A model generated the notes under the pieces. The model was not told the DNA's origin and ran no database searches. It saw only the letters and a program-made list of their open reading frames with translations. A stretch of DNA of 64,000 nt. Origin: Silene latifolia. Taxonomy: Eukaryota > Streptophyta > Magnoliopsida > Caryophyllales > Caryophyllaceae. The DNA lies in NCBI RefSeq assembly GCF_048544455.1, contig NC_133536.1, forward strand, positions 197,969,325-198,033,324, given 5' to 3'. This document shows, piece by piece, positions 54,243 through 64,000 of the stretch. How positions within the stretch are numbered: position 1 is the stretch's first letter; every line of letters begins with the position of its first letter. A program made the translations under genes and the position numbers.

Positions 54243-57200
54243 TGCTTTTGCCTTGATTCGCTTCCTGTGACGATGTCCTGCAGCTGTTTGTGATCTCCCA
54301 TGTTGCTGGCTGGTTTGGGGAGGTCGCTAATTTGCGTAATATTGTGAGCTTTCCGCATTTCCACTCTCTCCGTTTAATTTGCATTTCCTTTTTCTGTTTT
54401 AGGTACAATGAGGGCATTGTACGGTTTGGTTTGGGGAGGTTATGCATCCATATCTGTGTCTGCATCTCGTCTTTATTTGCATTTCTGTTATCACATTTAA
54501 TTTCTGTATGCATTGTTGTTTATTTTTATAAAATTCAAAAATTCCATAAAAAATTGAAAATTTGTTAAAAATTCAAAAATTTCACGTTTATTTTTGCATA
54601 TTTGTTGAGTCGGAACGATTGATTTCCGTGATGATATTGCACTTTAACTTGTCTTTTTACTTGAGCCTTGCACTTTATTGACAGTTATTAGCTGAATCTT
54701 ACGCATAATCTACGAGTTTTTGTTCAAATATAGCTGACTGTTTAGACTTGACCTGATAAATTGGCAACCTACTTATAAATTCTAAGATTTAGAGCCGTAT
54801 AAACTGGTGTCATTTGTGACCGGTTTCATGTAGGATTGTGAGTAGTTACTCCTTGCATAACATGTATCATCAATTTGCACGTATATGAAATTCAATTGCT
54901 TTTTGCCTACTGTGGACGTGGCCCACCTGCAAGCCCACTTCGATCCGTGGACATGCAACGGTCTTTTGAAAGCAACGCTCGGCGGGGTAAAAATGCTTTC
55001 GACCGGATCGTTTTAGATCGGTCGGTTTCGTCTCGGCAAGGGTCTCGAAACGATTAGAGATGTTCGGAGTCGCCACCAAGCATTTGTGGGATGCTTGGAA
55101 CCCGTTCGAATCCACTTTATACCTCGGTCAAACGAAGCACAAAGCAGGGTTTGACATAGGTACTAAAGATAAGGAATCGTCCCTCTCTAGCATCCTATCT
55201 CTAGAATGACTCTCGTACGCGCTGGATAAGGTCGTCCACTATCCAAAGTTTCTGAGTAAGAGGTGAAGGTACGTATTGGGAAGCCCTTTAATCAGACACC
55301 CAATTCCGCCCGCGGTAGCGGCCTCTACTGATCGATCTTGGTTGGTTGAATGCAAAAGTTGATAAAACGGTTTAAATGCATGAATGCACATCTAATAATT
55401 TAAACCTAACATGTGATAGCTTTCTAAGTCGGTTGATTAAATCCAAGTATCAAGTATAATATTTCAAGTTGGATTTATGGTTGCTTTGCATGCAAGACGA
55501 AAATTAAACATCCATTTACCGTATTAGGCTTATGGTGCATAACGTGATCCATTTGTCTTGGTAAAGCATTTTGCAAATACGATTTTGAATGAACGAATTA
55601 GTCATCTGATCCATCCTATATCCGGGCTAACCGGAGTCGGGATCATCCTAGACTAATGCTGGAAAGGGAACAGGCCCTGTACCAGACGGCTACCTGAGGC
55701 GCGAGCCAGTCGGTGGTACAAGGGGACCCTCCCTGGTTTTGAAAATGAGAACTGAAAGGCCAGTTTTAGGCGCGGGTCAACCTACGGTTATATGTCGTAT
55801 TCTGACCATTTAGAAAACGTTGCAAAACGTGTTGAAAAATGGGTATTTGAACCCGATTTGGTTTGAAAGAGTCGCTTAGACCGCTTTTGTTGATTTGGGG
55901 AACTAGACTCGAGAATAATCATCATTATTTTGGGTTCGACTTGACAAGCTTGACATGGATAGTTTTGAAAATAATTATGAACTAATTGTTTTAAGTTCAT
56001 TTGAATATAATTAGTCGATACTCATCATCGTACCCGAGTTAAAATCAGGCATGGTATGTAGAACCAAGGATGACTTTGTGTTGGTGACTAATATGTTTAT
56101 TTTGAAAATGTAAAGAAATAATGAAAGGCTTTAAAATACCTCCCAAAATGTAAAGAAATAAAATGAAAGGTTTTAAAATACCTTTTAAATGTCATTAACC
56201 AAATATTACCACTGAAACACGGATTTAACCGTCATGGTACGAGGAACCAAGGGTGAAAAATGTTTTATGGTTAAAATAAATAAAATAAAATAAAAGGAGT
56301 TTGAAAATATTTGAAATGGTAAAAACCGATTACAAATATGAAAATGAATTAAAGGGGAAAGACGAGAACAAACACGGTTGAGTTATGACCTGGACACCCC
56401 ATTTAGGCGTGGGCAAGTCGGCGAACCAAAGGGGCTTCTGTCTCAGACCAAAAATCAGTTTTGGCTCGTTTATCCCATGTTTTGGTTCATGTTATGCACG
56501 TTTTAGCATGTTATAGTTATGAAACAAATGAAAACATGATAAAAGAAGGATTTTTACACCCTCATACTTATATGTTTGGTTATGGCGAGTGACCGACGTA
56601 AGTGTAACAACACGTTTGGTCGGAAAAAACTCGGTTTAAAACCGTTTTGGTAAGTAAAAAAGAGTGTTTTAAGATTAGTGACGGTGTAGTGGTCGAAGTG
56701 GTCGGTCAAGTGATTTAATGCACGATGACGGTACCAAACAATGTGTAAAGCTTGTATTTACGATCAGTAGGTCGTAAATACGCGTCGGATTATGACTTAA
56801 GAAGTCGAGTCGAGAATTTTAAGGGAGAAAAGAGGGGGCGGACACTCGCGTAAGTTCTCAAATGGGGGCATTTGAGGGGTATTTATAGGAAAATGAGTGG
56901 TTGTGTGATTTTTGAGCGACGTGGCCACCTGGGCTGCTCAAAGAGGCGCGAGCCACGTCGCGGTTCTTCGAGTTGTCCTGTCACTTTCACATAAGTGCAA
57001 TCATGATTTGTTCTATCCTAGGATTTGTAGTCACATGTTTGGTACTTGACCATTATGAATCTGGGAAATCTTAGTATAGAAGGCTTTGAATGTTTTGTTT
57101 TTGGTGGTTGACTCGGTTTGACTCGTTGTTGGAGTCGGGATTTGAATTTTTGAGTCGGTTTTTGGTCCGGTGTCGGTTTTGACTCTAGTTAGTGTCATTG

Positions 57201-57390
57201 CGACCCCGTCGTCATGCATTAAACACTCCAGGTATTTTTGAAATGTTTTATTTTCGAAACCGTTTTAAGTTTTCCGACGTAAAGTTGTACACAAACTGTC
57301 GATCAAACGCCGCGATTCCAAAGCCTGTTATAGTCCGATAATCATCGGGTGTTTGTTTGAGTCTCAGCAGATACTGGGTATCTACAGAGC

Positions 57391-57446
57391 CCCCACTTTG
57401 ACTGAGGCTTGGACAGGGCAAAAGTCAAAGTAGAGCCCCCAGGTCA
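57391..57446 (+). other. Inverted repeat ACTTTGACT / AGTCAAAGT flanked by direct AGAGCCCCCA repeats
   Basis: ACTTTGACT and AGTCAAAGT, about 24 bases apart, can form a 9-bp stem. AGAGCCCCCA occurs just before the first arm and AGAGCCCCCA again just after the second. Confidence 0.7.
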
Positions 57447-57678
57447 ATCGAAGATTACAATCCGGAGACCCAAGCGACGTCGAGGCGGCTCGAAAGGATT
57501 CGGGCCAAGGACCTGCCGTCGGGAAGGGCGACGCCAAGGCGACTCGAGGGTACGAGTCAAGGACCTGTCGTCGGGAACAGTTTAGAGTCTGTCGGCTATC
57601 CGTGCGGGTCGTTTAAAGTCCGTTAGAAGGAGTCATACCTGAGGCATATTCGGATACGTCTTTGCACGTTTGCGGATA

Positions 57679-58115
57679 AAGGCTCGCCAACCATGGTGCG
57701 TATATGAGGAGGGCTCTCCAGCCGCGATGCATAGTAAGGCTCGCCAGCCATGGTGCGTATATGAGGAGGGCTCGCCAGCCGCGATGCGTAGTAAAGCTCG
57801 CCAGCCATGGTGCGTATTTGAGGAGGGTTCGCCAGCCGCGATGCGTAATAAGGCTCATCAGCCATGGTGCGTAATAAGGCTCGCTAGTCATGGGGCATAT
57901 CTGAGGAGGGCTCTCCAGCCGCGATGCGTAGTAAAGCTCGCCAGCCATGAGGCGTAATAAGGCTCGCCAGCCATGGTGCGTAATAAGGCTCGCCAGCCAT
58001 GGTGCGTATTTGAGGAGGGCTCGCCAGTCGCGATGCGTAATAAGGCTCGCCAGCCATGAGGCGTAATAAGGCTCGCCAGCCATGGTGCGTAATAAGGCTC
58101 GCCAACCATGAGGCG
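57679..58115. repeat. Minisatellite of 26-29-bp units, about 16 copies of two types
   Basis: Type A is AAGGCTCGCCAGCCATGGTG plus CGTAAT or CGTATATG; type B is AGGAGGGCTCGCCAGCCGCG plus ATGCGTAGT. The order is irregular (A B A B A B A A B A A A B A A A). Long open frames on the minus strand (57613-58221, 57884-58105, 57888-58109) arise because the unit has no stops; they have repetitive W-R-A-L-L / G-E-P-Y-Y-A composition and no initiation context, so they are not called as genes. Confidence 0.9.
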
Positions 58116-58189
58116 GTCGGTTAGTGGACCGTGAGAATACCCGCGTCAAATGGGCTTGTTTTGAAAGTAGCGAACTCATGATGCCGCCG

Positions 58190-58870
58190 TGGAAATAGCC
58201 AATTCGAATTTTCACTATCACTGTTTTTGAAATGAGCGGGTTCCGCGAGAAAGTCCCCCTGTTGGTATTTTGAAGGAATAGCGAATTTGAAATTTTCGCT
58301 ATTCGTTTTTGAAGCGGCGGTTACGGTCACCGTTGACAGTTGGTGGAAATAGTGAATTTGGAATCTTCACTATTAATTTGGAGTGACGGTTTATGTGCCG
58401 CCGTTGACATTTGATGGAAATAGTGAATTTGGAATCTTCACTATTAATTTGAAGTGACGGTTTATGTGTCGCCGTTGACATTTGATGGAAATAGTGAATT
58501 TGGAATCTTCACTATTAATTGAAGTGACGGTTTATGTGCCGCCGTTGACATTTGATGGAAATAGTGAATTTGGAATCTTCACTATTAATTGAAGTGACGG
58601 TTTATGTGCCGCCGTTGACATGTGTGGTGAAAATAGCGGAATTTAATTTCCAACTATTATTTTGAAAATGACGGTTTTAATTGCCGTCGTTTGAAATTTG
58701 AAGAAATAGCGAATTTGAGTTTTCACTATTATTTTTGAAAATTGAAGAAATAGTGAATTTTGAGTTTTCACTATTATTTTGAAATTTGAAGGGAAAATGG
58801 CGGTTTTGATCGCCGTTTGTCTGAAATTTTTAAAGGACAATAGTGAATTTTGATTTCACTATTTGTTTTT
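58190..58870. repeat. Series of ~10 short hairpin repeats, four in a 70-75-bp tandem array
   Basis: Each unit contains AATAGTGAA ... TTCACTATT, or paired variants such as AATAGCGAA ... TTCGCTATT, separated by 6-11 bases. Between about 58330 and 58620 the units form a tandem array with GTGACGGTTTATGTGCCGCC and GTTGACATTTGATGG between hairpins. On either side they are more diverged. Confidence 0.88.
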
Positions 58871-59148
58871 GTATTTGAAAAATGACGGTCCTTAATGTCG
58901 TCAATGAAAACTCGAAGTTTAATATGGGAAATTGGGCGAAAGCCCAAATTTCGGTGAAAAAGCAAGGGGAGGCCTGATTGAGGCGCGAGCCACCTAGCGA
59001 ACCAAAGGGACTTCCCTATTTTTCTGTAAAAGACGCGAGTTTTGTTCGCATATCATCCTTTACTCGTCTTCAACCTTCGATACAAACCAAACCAAAAAAC
59101 GCCATTGTTGGTCCTTTAGCTTGCTTTCATTTACGATATCAACAATAA

Positions 59149-59864
59149 TGTCATCTCAAGGTATGTATTTCCTCTTGAATCCATTTGAATTTGGTGGTCT
59201 TTAGCTTAATTGAATTAAGGCGAAATTTTACCCTAGAAAATCGATTTGGGCGTTTTTGATTGAGCCCATTTCGAGTGAAATTGATGATTGCATTAGGTTA
59301 GAAACCTGTTTAGGAGTATGGGGGTGCTTTTAGTTTGCATTTTGGTCCTCGTTCCCGCTCCCTATGCTCGAAAAACGTGAGTGAGGTGGAGAAACCGTCT
59401 CATCTCACAATGCCAAGTTTATTTGCTTGGGTAGCGAGTCCCACTAGGTTGCATTGTAGTCGGGAAAAACCGTATTTGCCATTGTGGACCTTTGTCGGGT
59501 TTTATGGGCAAAATTGGAATTTTTGCCTTTTGTGACGGTCTTATGTCTGACAAAATAAGCGCCTGTTTGTGCTTGAATTGAGTCAGTTTGCCTTGAAATG
59601 GACCTTATTGGTAGTTTAGGTCACCTTGAGGCGTGATAAAATCACGTTTGCCTTTCCGCGGTTGTTTTTGAATTTTTGACCGGTTTGCGTTCAAATTAGC
59701 GTATAAATTGCCTTTTTGAGCCGTAGAAAAATTACCCATTGCATCGGGAATGTATTTCGGTTTGTCGGCGGACCTTGTATGGATCTTGAAATGTCGTTTT
59801 TTTTGTGGTTGTTTTGACTTGTCTTTTGCTTGCTAGTAATATATAATTTTTTTTTAAAATAAAC
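59149..59864 (+). other. Leader-like ATG with donor site and following non-coding DNA
   Basis: ATGTCATCTCAAG|GTATGTATT at 59149 looks like a first coding exon of four codons with a splice donor, preceded by a pyrimidine/A-rich leader. No matching second exon was found before the CACTA end. The 66-residue frame at 59335-59535 has no recognised features. It could be the start of a gene or element truncated by later insertions. Confidence 0.3.
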
Positions 59865-60135
59865 AAAACCGGTTATTTAAAAAAAAAACCCGCTGTCTTT
59901 AGTTATAACAACGGTTTTTATATTGTAACCGTTGTTATAACTTTCCCAACAAAATTTAATCACCCTTTCCACAACGGTTTTTTCTACTTTAAACCGTTGT
60001 TAATAGTTTTCACTACGGGTTTCTTTGGAAAACCAACCGTTGTTTAAACCTTTAACAACGGATGCTTTAACAATGTCCACTTTTTTATATAACAACGGTT
60101 TTTAACCGTTGTTATAGCCTGTATCTGTAGTAGTG
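59865..60135 (-). mobile_element. Terminal fragment of a CACTA (En/Spm) transposon
   Basis: On the minus strand the end reads CACTACTACAGATACAGGCT. It is followed by subterminal AACAACGGTT / AACCGTTGTT units in both orientations, at least seven in 270 bp. Terminal CACTA and clustered subterminal repeats define the family. The opposite terminus was not found in the window. Confidence 0.8.
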
Positions 60136-60159
60136 AGATATTTCCACAAAATAAATAAG

Positions 60160-60359
60160 TATTCCCTCTTATTCCCTGTATTCTTTCCCTTCTCTTTTTG
60201 CACAAGAAATAAGAAAGTTAATATGGACCACACAAAACACACTACTCACATGCAATTGAATTTGGACCACACAAATTAACTCAAAAAAGGAAATAGGGAA
60301 GAAAACCTGAGTAATCCGAAAAGGGAAATAGGGAAGAATATAGTGAATAGAAGGGAGTA
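60160..60359. mobile_element. Stowaway-like MITE
   Basis: Left TATTCCCTCTTATTCCCTGT and right, reverse-complemented, TACTCCCTTCTATTCACTAT, each continuing ATTCTTCCC / ATTCTTTCCC. TIRs are about 40 bp with TA at both ends. About 200 bp, no coding. Confidence 0.75.
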
Positions 60360-60383
60360 TTATATTAATATTTAATTAAGTTA

Positions 60384-61345
60384 TTTTATGGAAATTAAGT
60401 TGGTACATTGTATAGTGGAATTTACCTAGGATTCTGTTTCCACTATTATCTCCCATAACTTACCACTGAGAAACTGTTCAGTTGACTATTTGATGGCAAA
60501 AGTCTATATAAGAGAACATATTTATTCTGATTAAGATTCACCAAGCCTACCTCATTAAGAAAATACACCATCTAAATTGTGAGGGTGAGGGTTTGGAAAC
60601 CAAGTCAGATTTGGGGCGTAAGGAATTGGGTTATTCGGTAAGACGGATCAATTATTTCAAGCAATGGCTGAAGGTAAGTAATCGATCTCTTTTATCGCTT
60701 CCGCATTCAGTTTATACATGTTCATTATGAGATTAAAACATGTTAATTTATACTACAAAACTTACAGCTCTTGCAAAGTCTCTCCTGAAAAAGGGTGTCC
60801 GGGGTTGTTAGTTTGTTGGTCACACCAAATAACCAAATAGTGAACGATGCAACTTGTCTCATTTGTGAAGTATTCTCAATTGTTTACATTTGTTGCTTGC
60901 GTTTAATTTCTAGGTTTTCTGATCAAATTCTTCGATATTTTACTTCGTTTCCGCAGTTACTTGATTCATCTGCAATTGTTAATTAATTGCTGTTATTCAA
61001 TCTCTGATCTTTCTTCATCTTTGTTGTTAGCTCAACTCTGTTCTTTTTATCTTATGCGCATTGTTCATCTCGATTCAATCACAACATTTTCGCATTATTG
61101 TCTGTTTTCCTGCATTTTTATCTGTTCATCTATCTTAATTGTCCTTCGTTCCTCATACGCTTACAAATCTTAATTTTTTTCATGTTTTTCCACCTGCAAA
61201 TTCGATTATTCTTCGTTTAATATCACAAAATACCTAAAAGTTAGGGTTCTCTTCCTTATACCTCAAAATTAGGGTTTATTTCCTTCATCCTTATATTTCC
61301 TGCATTTTGCAATTCCTTTATACAAAATCAGTTTTTACTGTCATA
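60384..61345 (+). mobile_element. Degenerate copia LTR/leader
   Basis: A TATA box (TATATAAGAG at about 60505), GGGTTTGGAAACCAAGTCAG and TATCGCTTCCGCATTCAG are reminiscent of plant copia LTR R-U5 regions. ATGGCTGAAG|GTAAGTAAT at 60663 may be a leader exon with a splice donor. No clear primer-binding site was found. The gag at 61346 is consistent with this reading. Confidence 0.35.
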
Positions 61346-61594
61346 ATGTCTGATTCACCAACATATTCAGCTTGTTCTGGTTCTGTTGATGTTTATGATG
61401 ATCCCTTATCACTCACAAATCATGATCAACCTAACCTCAAGCTGACTGATACACTCTTTGATGGAATTGGTTTTCTTATATGGAAAAGAGATGTCCTTAT
61501 GGCCTTAGCATCTAAGAATAAGGAAGGTTTCATTATTGGAACCTGTTCTAGACCTCCCAAAACTGACGCATTGGGGTATTCAAACCTGTCTTGA
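61346..61594 (+). pseudogene. Copia Gag N-terminal fragment
   Basis: ATG 61346 starts MSDSPTYSACSGSVDVYDDP. Then NHDQPNLKLTDTLFDGIGFLIWKRDVLMALASKNKEGFIIGTC matches the N-terminal Gag motif of plant copia elements (H/N-x-D-x-P-G-x-x-L...W-x-R-x-x-x-x-A-L-x-x-K-N-K). The match ends near 61575 and the frame stops at 61594 in unrelated DNA, so only about 75 residues remain. Confidence 0.65.
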
Positions 61595-61599
61595 ATCTC

Positions 61600-62282
61600 G
61601 ATATCAGAATAGATTGTTGATTGTTGATGAAATCTCACTTTATTAGCTGCGTTGTATTGTGAAAAAAATACGGCATACTTAAAAGAGTGGTCATAAACCC
61701 TTAATTAGTCAAAGGGAACCCATATGTATTTGAGAAATAGACCAGATTGGTGTTGAAGACAAGGAACGTGTATCATTGCCGTCATAGTTATTTATACGAT
61801 AGAGAGGATGAACACCGATAAAACCTACTGTAACTAACTAACAAGCGAGGGATATCGACACCAAGGACGTATTCCTGGATAATAAAGTGGAGTTCCCGTG
61901 GTGGATGATCGAGAATGATAATAATACACAAAAGTTTATTGAATACTCAAACCCAACCTGACCCGATATATCATTTGACTCTAAATGACATGACTAACTG
62001 AGCTAGATTGACCCGATATTTCCCAAACCCGACCTTACTTTACCCGACTTAACCCGAACCGACCTACCCGATTGCCAACTCAACGGGACCCAACTATAAT
62101 GCATGACCTTTGAGCCCGTTATAGACTTCTACAAAATGTCACCCAACAAAAACACCATCAAATTCCATTTTCCCTGACATATGTTCTTCATATTTAACCA
62201 AACAAATTAAAACAATGAAATGCAATTGAATTTAGCCTAACAACCTATATGGGTTTCTCTTAAATTTCAAAAACAAATAAAA
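61600..62282. other. Unassigned intergenic DNA
   Basis: No gene. A CCCGAC/ACCCGA-rich stretch at about 61950-62095 resembles the interior of the hAT MITE at 21269 in reverse orientation, but no terminal repeats were found. The last 60 bp may be the 5' leader of the exon at 62283. Confidence 0.4.
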
Positions 62283-62387
62283 ATGGGTTTTGTTTTGGGA
62301 ATTATACTTGGGATTGCATCAGGTATTGGGTTGATCATGTTTTTCGCGTATTATGAGAACATTCGCGCCAAACGACGCAATGAATTG
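62283..62387 (+). pseudogene. First exon of a synaptotagmin/SMP-C2 (SYT4/5-like) gene, isolated
   Basis: MGFVLGIILGIASGIGLIMFFAYYENIRAKRRNEL has the N-terminal single membrane anchor and following basic segment of plant synaptotagmins of the SYT4/5 group. These are ER-plasma-membrane contact proteins with an SMP domain and C2 domains. The exon would end at GAATTG|GTCTCT, a weak donor. No later exon lies in the window; a Tat-like gag on the opposite strand begins 120 bp downstream. It is either the remains of a gene disrupted by insertions or a captured exon. Identification rests on a short segment. Confidence 0.5.
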
Positions 62388-62505
62388 GTCTCTTTGCATC
62401 TTCCTTTCTTTTTCATTTTCCATTTATAATAACAATGTTGATCGTTCGTTTAATACAATAATGTCAAGTAATCAATTTGATGTTGACTGTTAGTCTAAAA
62501 CCAAA

Positions 62506-63252
62506 CTATAACCTAAAGAATACGGAAGAATAATATAACAATTCGACGAGTTGCGTTCTAGTCTTTCTCCACCTACTTAGGAAGTCGGTGAATCCTTCTT
62601 TCTCGTTTTGGGTAAGAACCTCTAGAGTGCGCATATTAACTTGAATTTCAGCATTATCTGCGTACTGTTTGGTGAACTCAATTGCAACATCGTTCCAAGT
62701 AGCAATTTTCTTGTGATCCAAGGAATAGAACCATTGCTTAAGAATAATATCAAGAGATGAAGGAAAGATCCACATCTCTGGCTTAATGCCTTTGATAGAC
62801 ATATAAGCCTTGAATGCTCGAATATGGTTCAAAGGGTTTTCGCGCCCCTTAAAATTCGGGATATCAGTCATGTTGAAGTTCGTTGGGAGTTGAGCATTCA
62901 CTGCCTCATATTTACGACTGTTTTCCCTATAAATGTCATCTCCCTTGAGATACATTAGTTGCTCCTCCAAATACTGGAGTCACTTTTCAGCATCAGTAGG
63001 ACGTGGTGGAAGATTTACTTCTGGTTGTCCAAAGGGTGGAGGATTATTGCGCATGAGCGCATCGGGAATAGGATCCTCTGCAAGAGGAAGTCTAGCTTCT
63101 ATAACGACAATATGGCCTTCGATAACGTTAAGGCAATCGTAAGATTGGTCTTGGCTTGTCTGGAGACGAAGGATTGAAGCTAGGATTTGGTCATTACCAT
63201 TTTCGGGCTGTTCAGGTTGACCATTAACCCTTCCATGACTAGTTCCCACCAT
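62506..63252 (-). pseudogene. Tat-like Ty3/gypsy Gag, one in-frame stop, C-terminally truncated
   Basis: ATG 63252 (MVGTSHGRVNGQPEQPENGND). After a coiled-coil-like N-terminus the frame meets a TGA (after PPRPTDAEK, at 62980-62982) and continues in phase: LEEQLMYLKGDDIYRE. A capsid region then follows: LPTNFNMTDIPNFKGRENPLNHIRAFKAYMSIKG, ILKQWFYSLDHKKIATWNDVAIEFTKQYADNAE and EKEGFTDFLSRWRKT, typical of gypsy Gag (Tat/Ogre group). It ends at 62506 after unrelated residues; knuckle, protease and polymerase are missing. Confidence 0.75.
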
Positions 63253-64000
63253 TTTGGACCGAGGATAAGAAATCGACGATGAATCAAAACACGATCGACC
63301 TTTTTCGCATACTTACTCGAAAAAGACTCGACTCGTGAAGTGGGTGTGTGCCACTGTGTCAAGTGAGATTTGAAAATGACAAAATTTGAAATGTCTGTCC
63401 TAGGAAACTGTAGTGTAGTTGTAGGAGTGTTGACTCGAAGTGAGTTTTGAAATGGGTTTGAGTCCCGAAGTTTGACTCAACATTTGGACAGAGTTTCGGC
63501 TTATTTTGCGCTTTTTTAGAACATTTTTAAAAGTGTTTACATTTTGAAATGGATTTTATTTTACAAAATTTCGTCATGGTTTTGCTTACAAATGGTGATC
63601 ACGTATATGATACAAACATACATATGGGCATTATAACGGCATGCTGAGTGCATTTAAAGGGTTTTGGCTTAAAAGGTGGGCTGCCATACCAAGCAATCAA
63701 ACCCTGGTCTATGGACAGGTCCGTGCCAAACATGAGTAAGGTCGGTTCCTAGTCCATTCTCTCGAGTAGTGAAAGCTCTTGATACAAACATGAGTAAGCA
63801 CCGTTGTATGGTTGACGTTAATCGCTATTCATCTTTAGGCCCAGATAAGAATTTGGACCGTCCAGACGTGACAATTGGTCGAATGGGTTGGATTAAGCCT
63901 AGGAAGGCCATTTAAAACGACCTAAGAAGGCCGAGTAATGAAAATCGACAACTGTCTCATATAAACTATTCCCTAACCTTGTCCAAGTTTCATCCTGGGT
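63253..64000 (-). other. Upstream leader/LTR of the Tat-like element
   Basis: Non-coding sequence upstream of the minus-strand gag, continuing past the window end. No clear LTR boundary or primer-binding site was seen. Repeated phrases such as ACATGAGTAAG (about 63731 and 63788) are present. Confidence 0.4.

Larger units (their letters stand above)
50784..54906 (+). mobile_element. Non-autonomous gypsy element D, 3'-truncated
   Basis: LTR 50784-52295 (TGATGCGTGC...GGTATCA), primer-binding site at 52301, one ORF of about 440 codons, a conserved hairpin, palindrome clusters and polypurine-like repeats. It is co-linear with B1 until AATTCAATTGCTTTTTGCC (about 54906), where unrelated sequence starts; the 3' LTR is missing. 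It is inserted in the Gag of element C, and the left flank ACAGC would be the TSD. No polymerase is present. Confidence 0.85.
54907..59148. mobile_element. Gypsy-like LTR/leader region (probably Tat lineage), no genes
   Basis: Sequence such as GGAGTCGCCACCAAGCATTT (about 55070) and GGTATCTACAGAGCCCCCAC (about 57378) resembles, from memory, conserved blocks of Tat/Ogre-type gypsy elements. No protein domain was found. A GGCGCGAGCC-type phrase recurs at about 55700, 56945 and 58985, with diverged forms near 55770 and 56408. The region also holds the minisatellite at 57679-58115 and the hairpin repeats at 58190-58870. Boundaries and orientation are uncertain. Confidence 0.45.

Noticed and set aside
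57613..58221. Long minus-strand open frame of 202 codons
   Set aside because: It arises from a stop-free minisatellite; three frames are open at once, composition is periodic and no domain is present.

Overview
The window is plant nuclear DNA, almost certainly from a eudicot with a large, repeat-rich genome. The evidence is spliced host exons with GT-AG introns, plant LTR-retrotransposon lineages (copia Tork-like and Sirevirus-like; gypsy Athila-like and Tat-like), plant-type mariner, hAT, CACTA and Stowaway elements, and KIB-type F-box and synaptotagmin fragments. The species cannot be named from sequence alone. Most of the window is transposable-element DNA, much of it nested.

Layout. 1-3952: tandem array of a non-autonomous copia element (gag-protease only) with shared LTRs. 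3996-4280: two MITEs. 5202-5777: an F-box/DUF295 gene cut off by an Athila-like gypsy element whose LTR starts exactly at 5775 and supplies the stop codon. That element (5775 to about 21185) is split by a copia element (6201-17615, 222-bp LTRs that read as identical, TSD ATCAC). The copia element is itself split by a 6.6-kb non-autonomous gypsy element (6906-13550, 1500-bp LTRs, TSD GCACG).

21825-29906 (minus strand) is the one intact host gene. It is a nine-coding-exon HESO1-like terminal nucleotidyltransferase with a long repeat-built C-terminal tail and an 8-bp-TSD hAT MITE in its 3' flank. 30570-31463 is the 5' half of a mariner element. It is fused at a short microhomology to a decayed Sirevirus-like copia (31461-42107, minus strand) carrying a third, env-like ORF. 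42361-43868 may be a small two-exon gene with a 181-bp tandem repeat upstream. 45553 to about 46755 looks like a solo copia LTR. 48052-54906 contains an Athila-like element with a real Gag (C), interrupted by a Gag-deleted relative (D) of the element at 6906. 54907-59860 is a repeat-rich gypsy-like leader or LTR region with a minisatellite and a series of hairpin repeats. The right end carries a CACTA terminus, a Stowaway element, a copia gag fragment, a synaptotagmin-like first exon and a Tat-like gag with one nonsense codon.

The most unusual pattern is the recurrent cluster of short CpG-containing palindromes (CTCGATCGAG, 7-9 copies per cluster at roughly 20-30 bp spacing). They lie just upstream of the LTR TATA boxes and again inside the coding and post-coding regions of one gypsy group. 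A different quasi-palindrome (CCCGGTCGGGT) occupies a similar LTR position in the separate Athila-like element. Together they suggest a regulatory or amplification module that is independent of protein coding.
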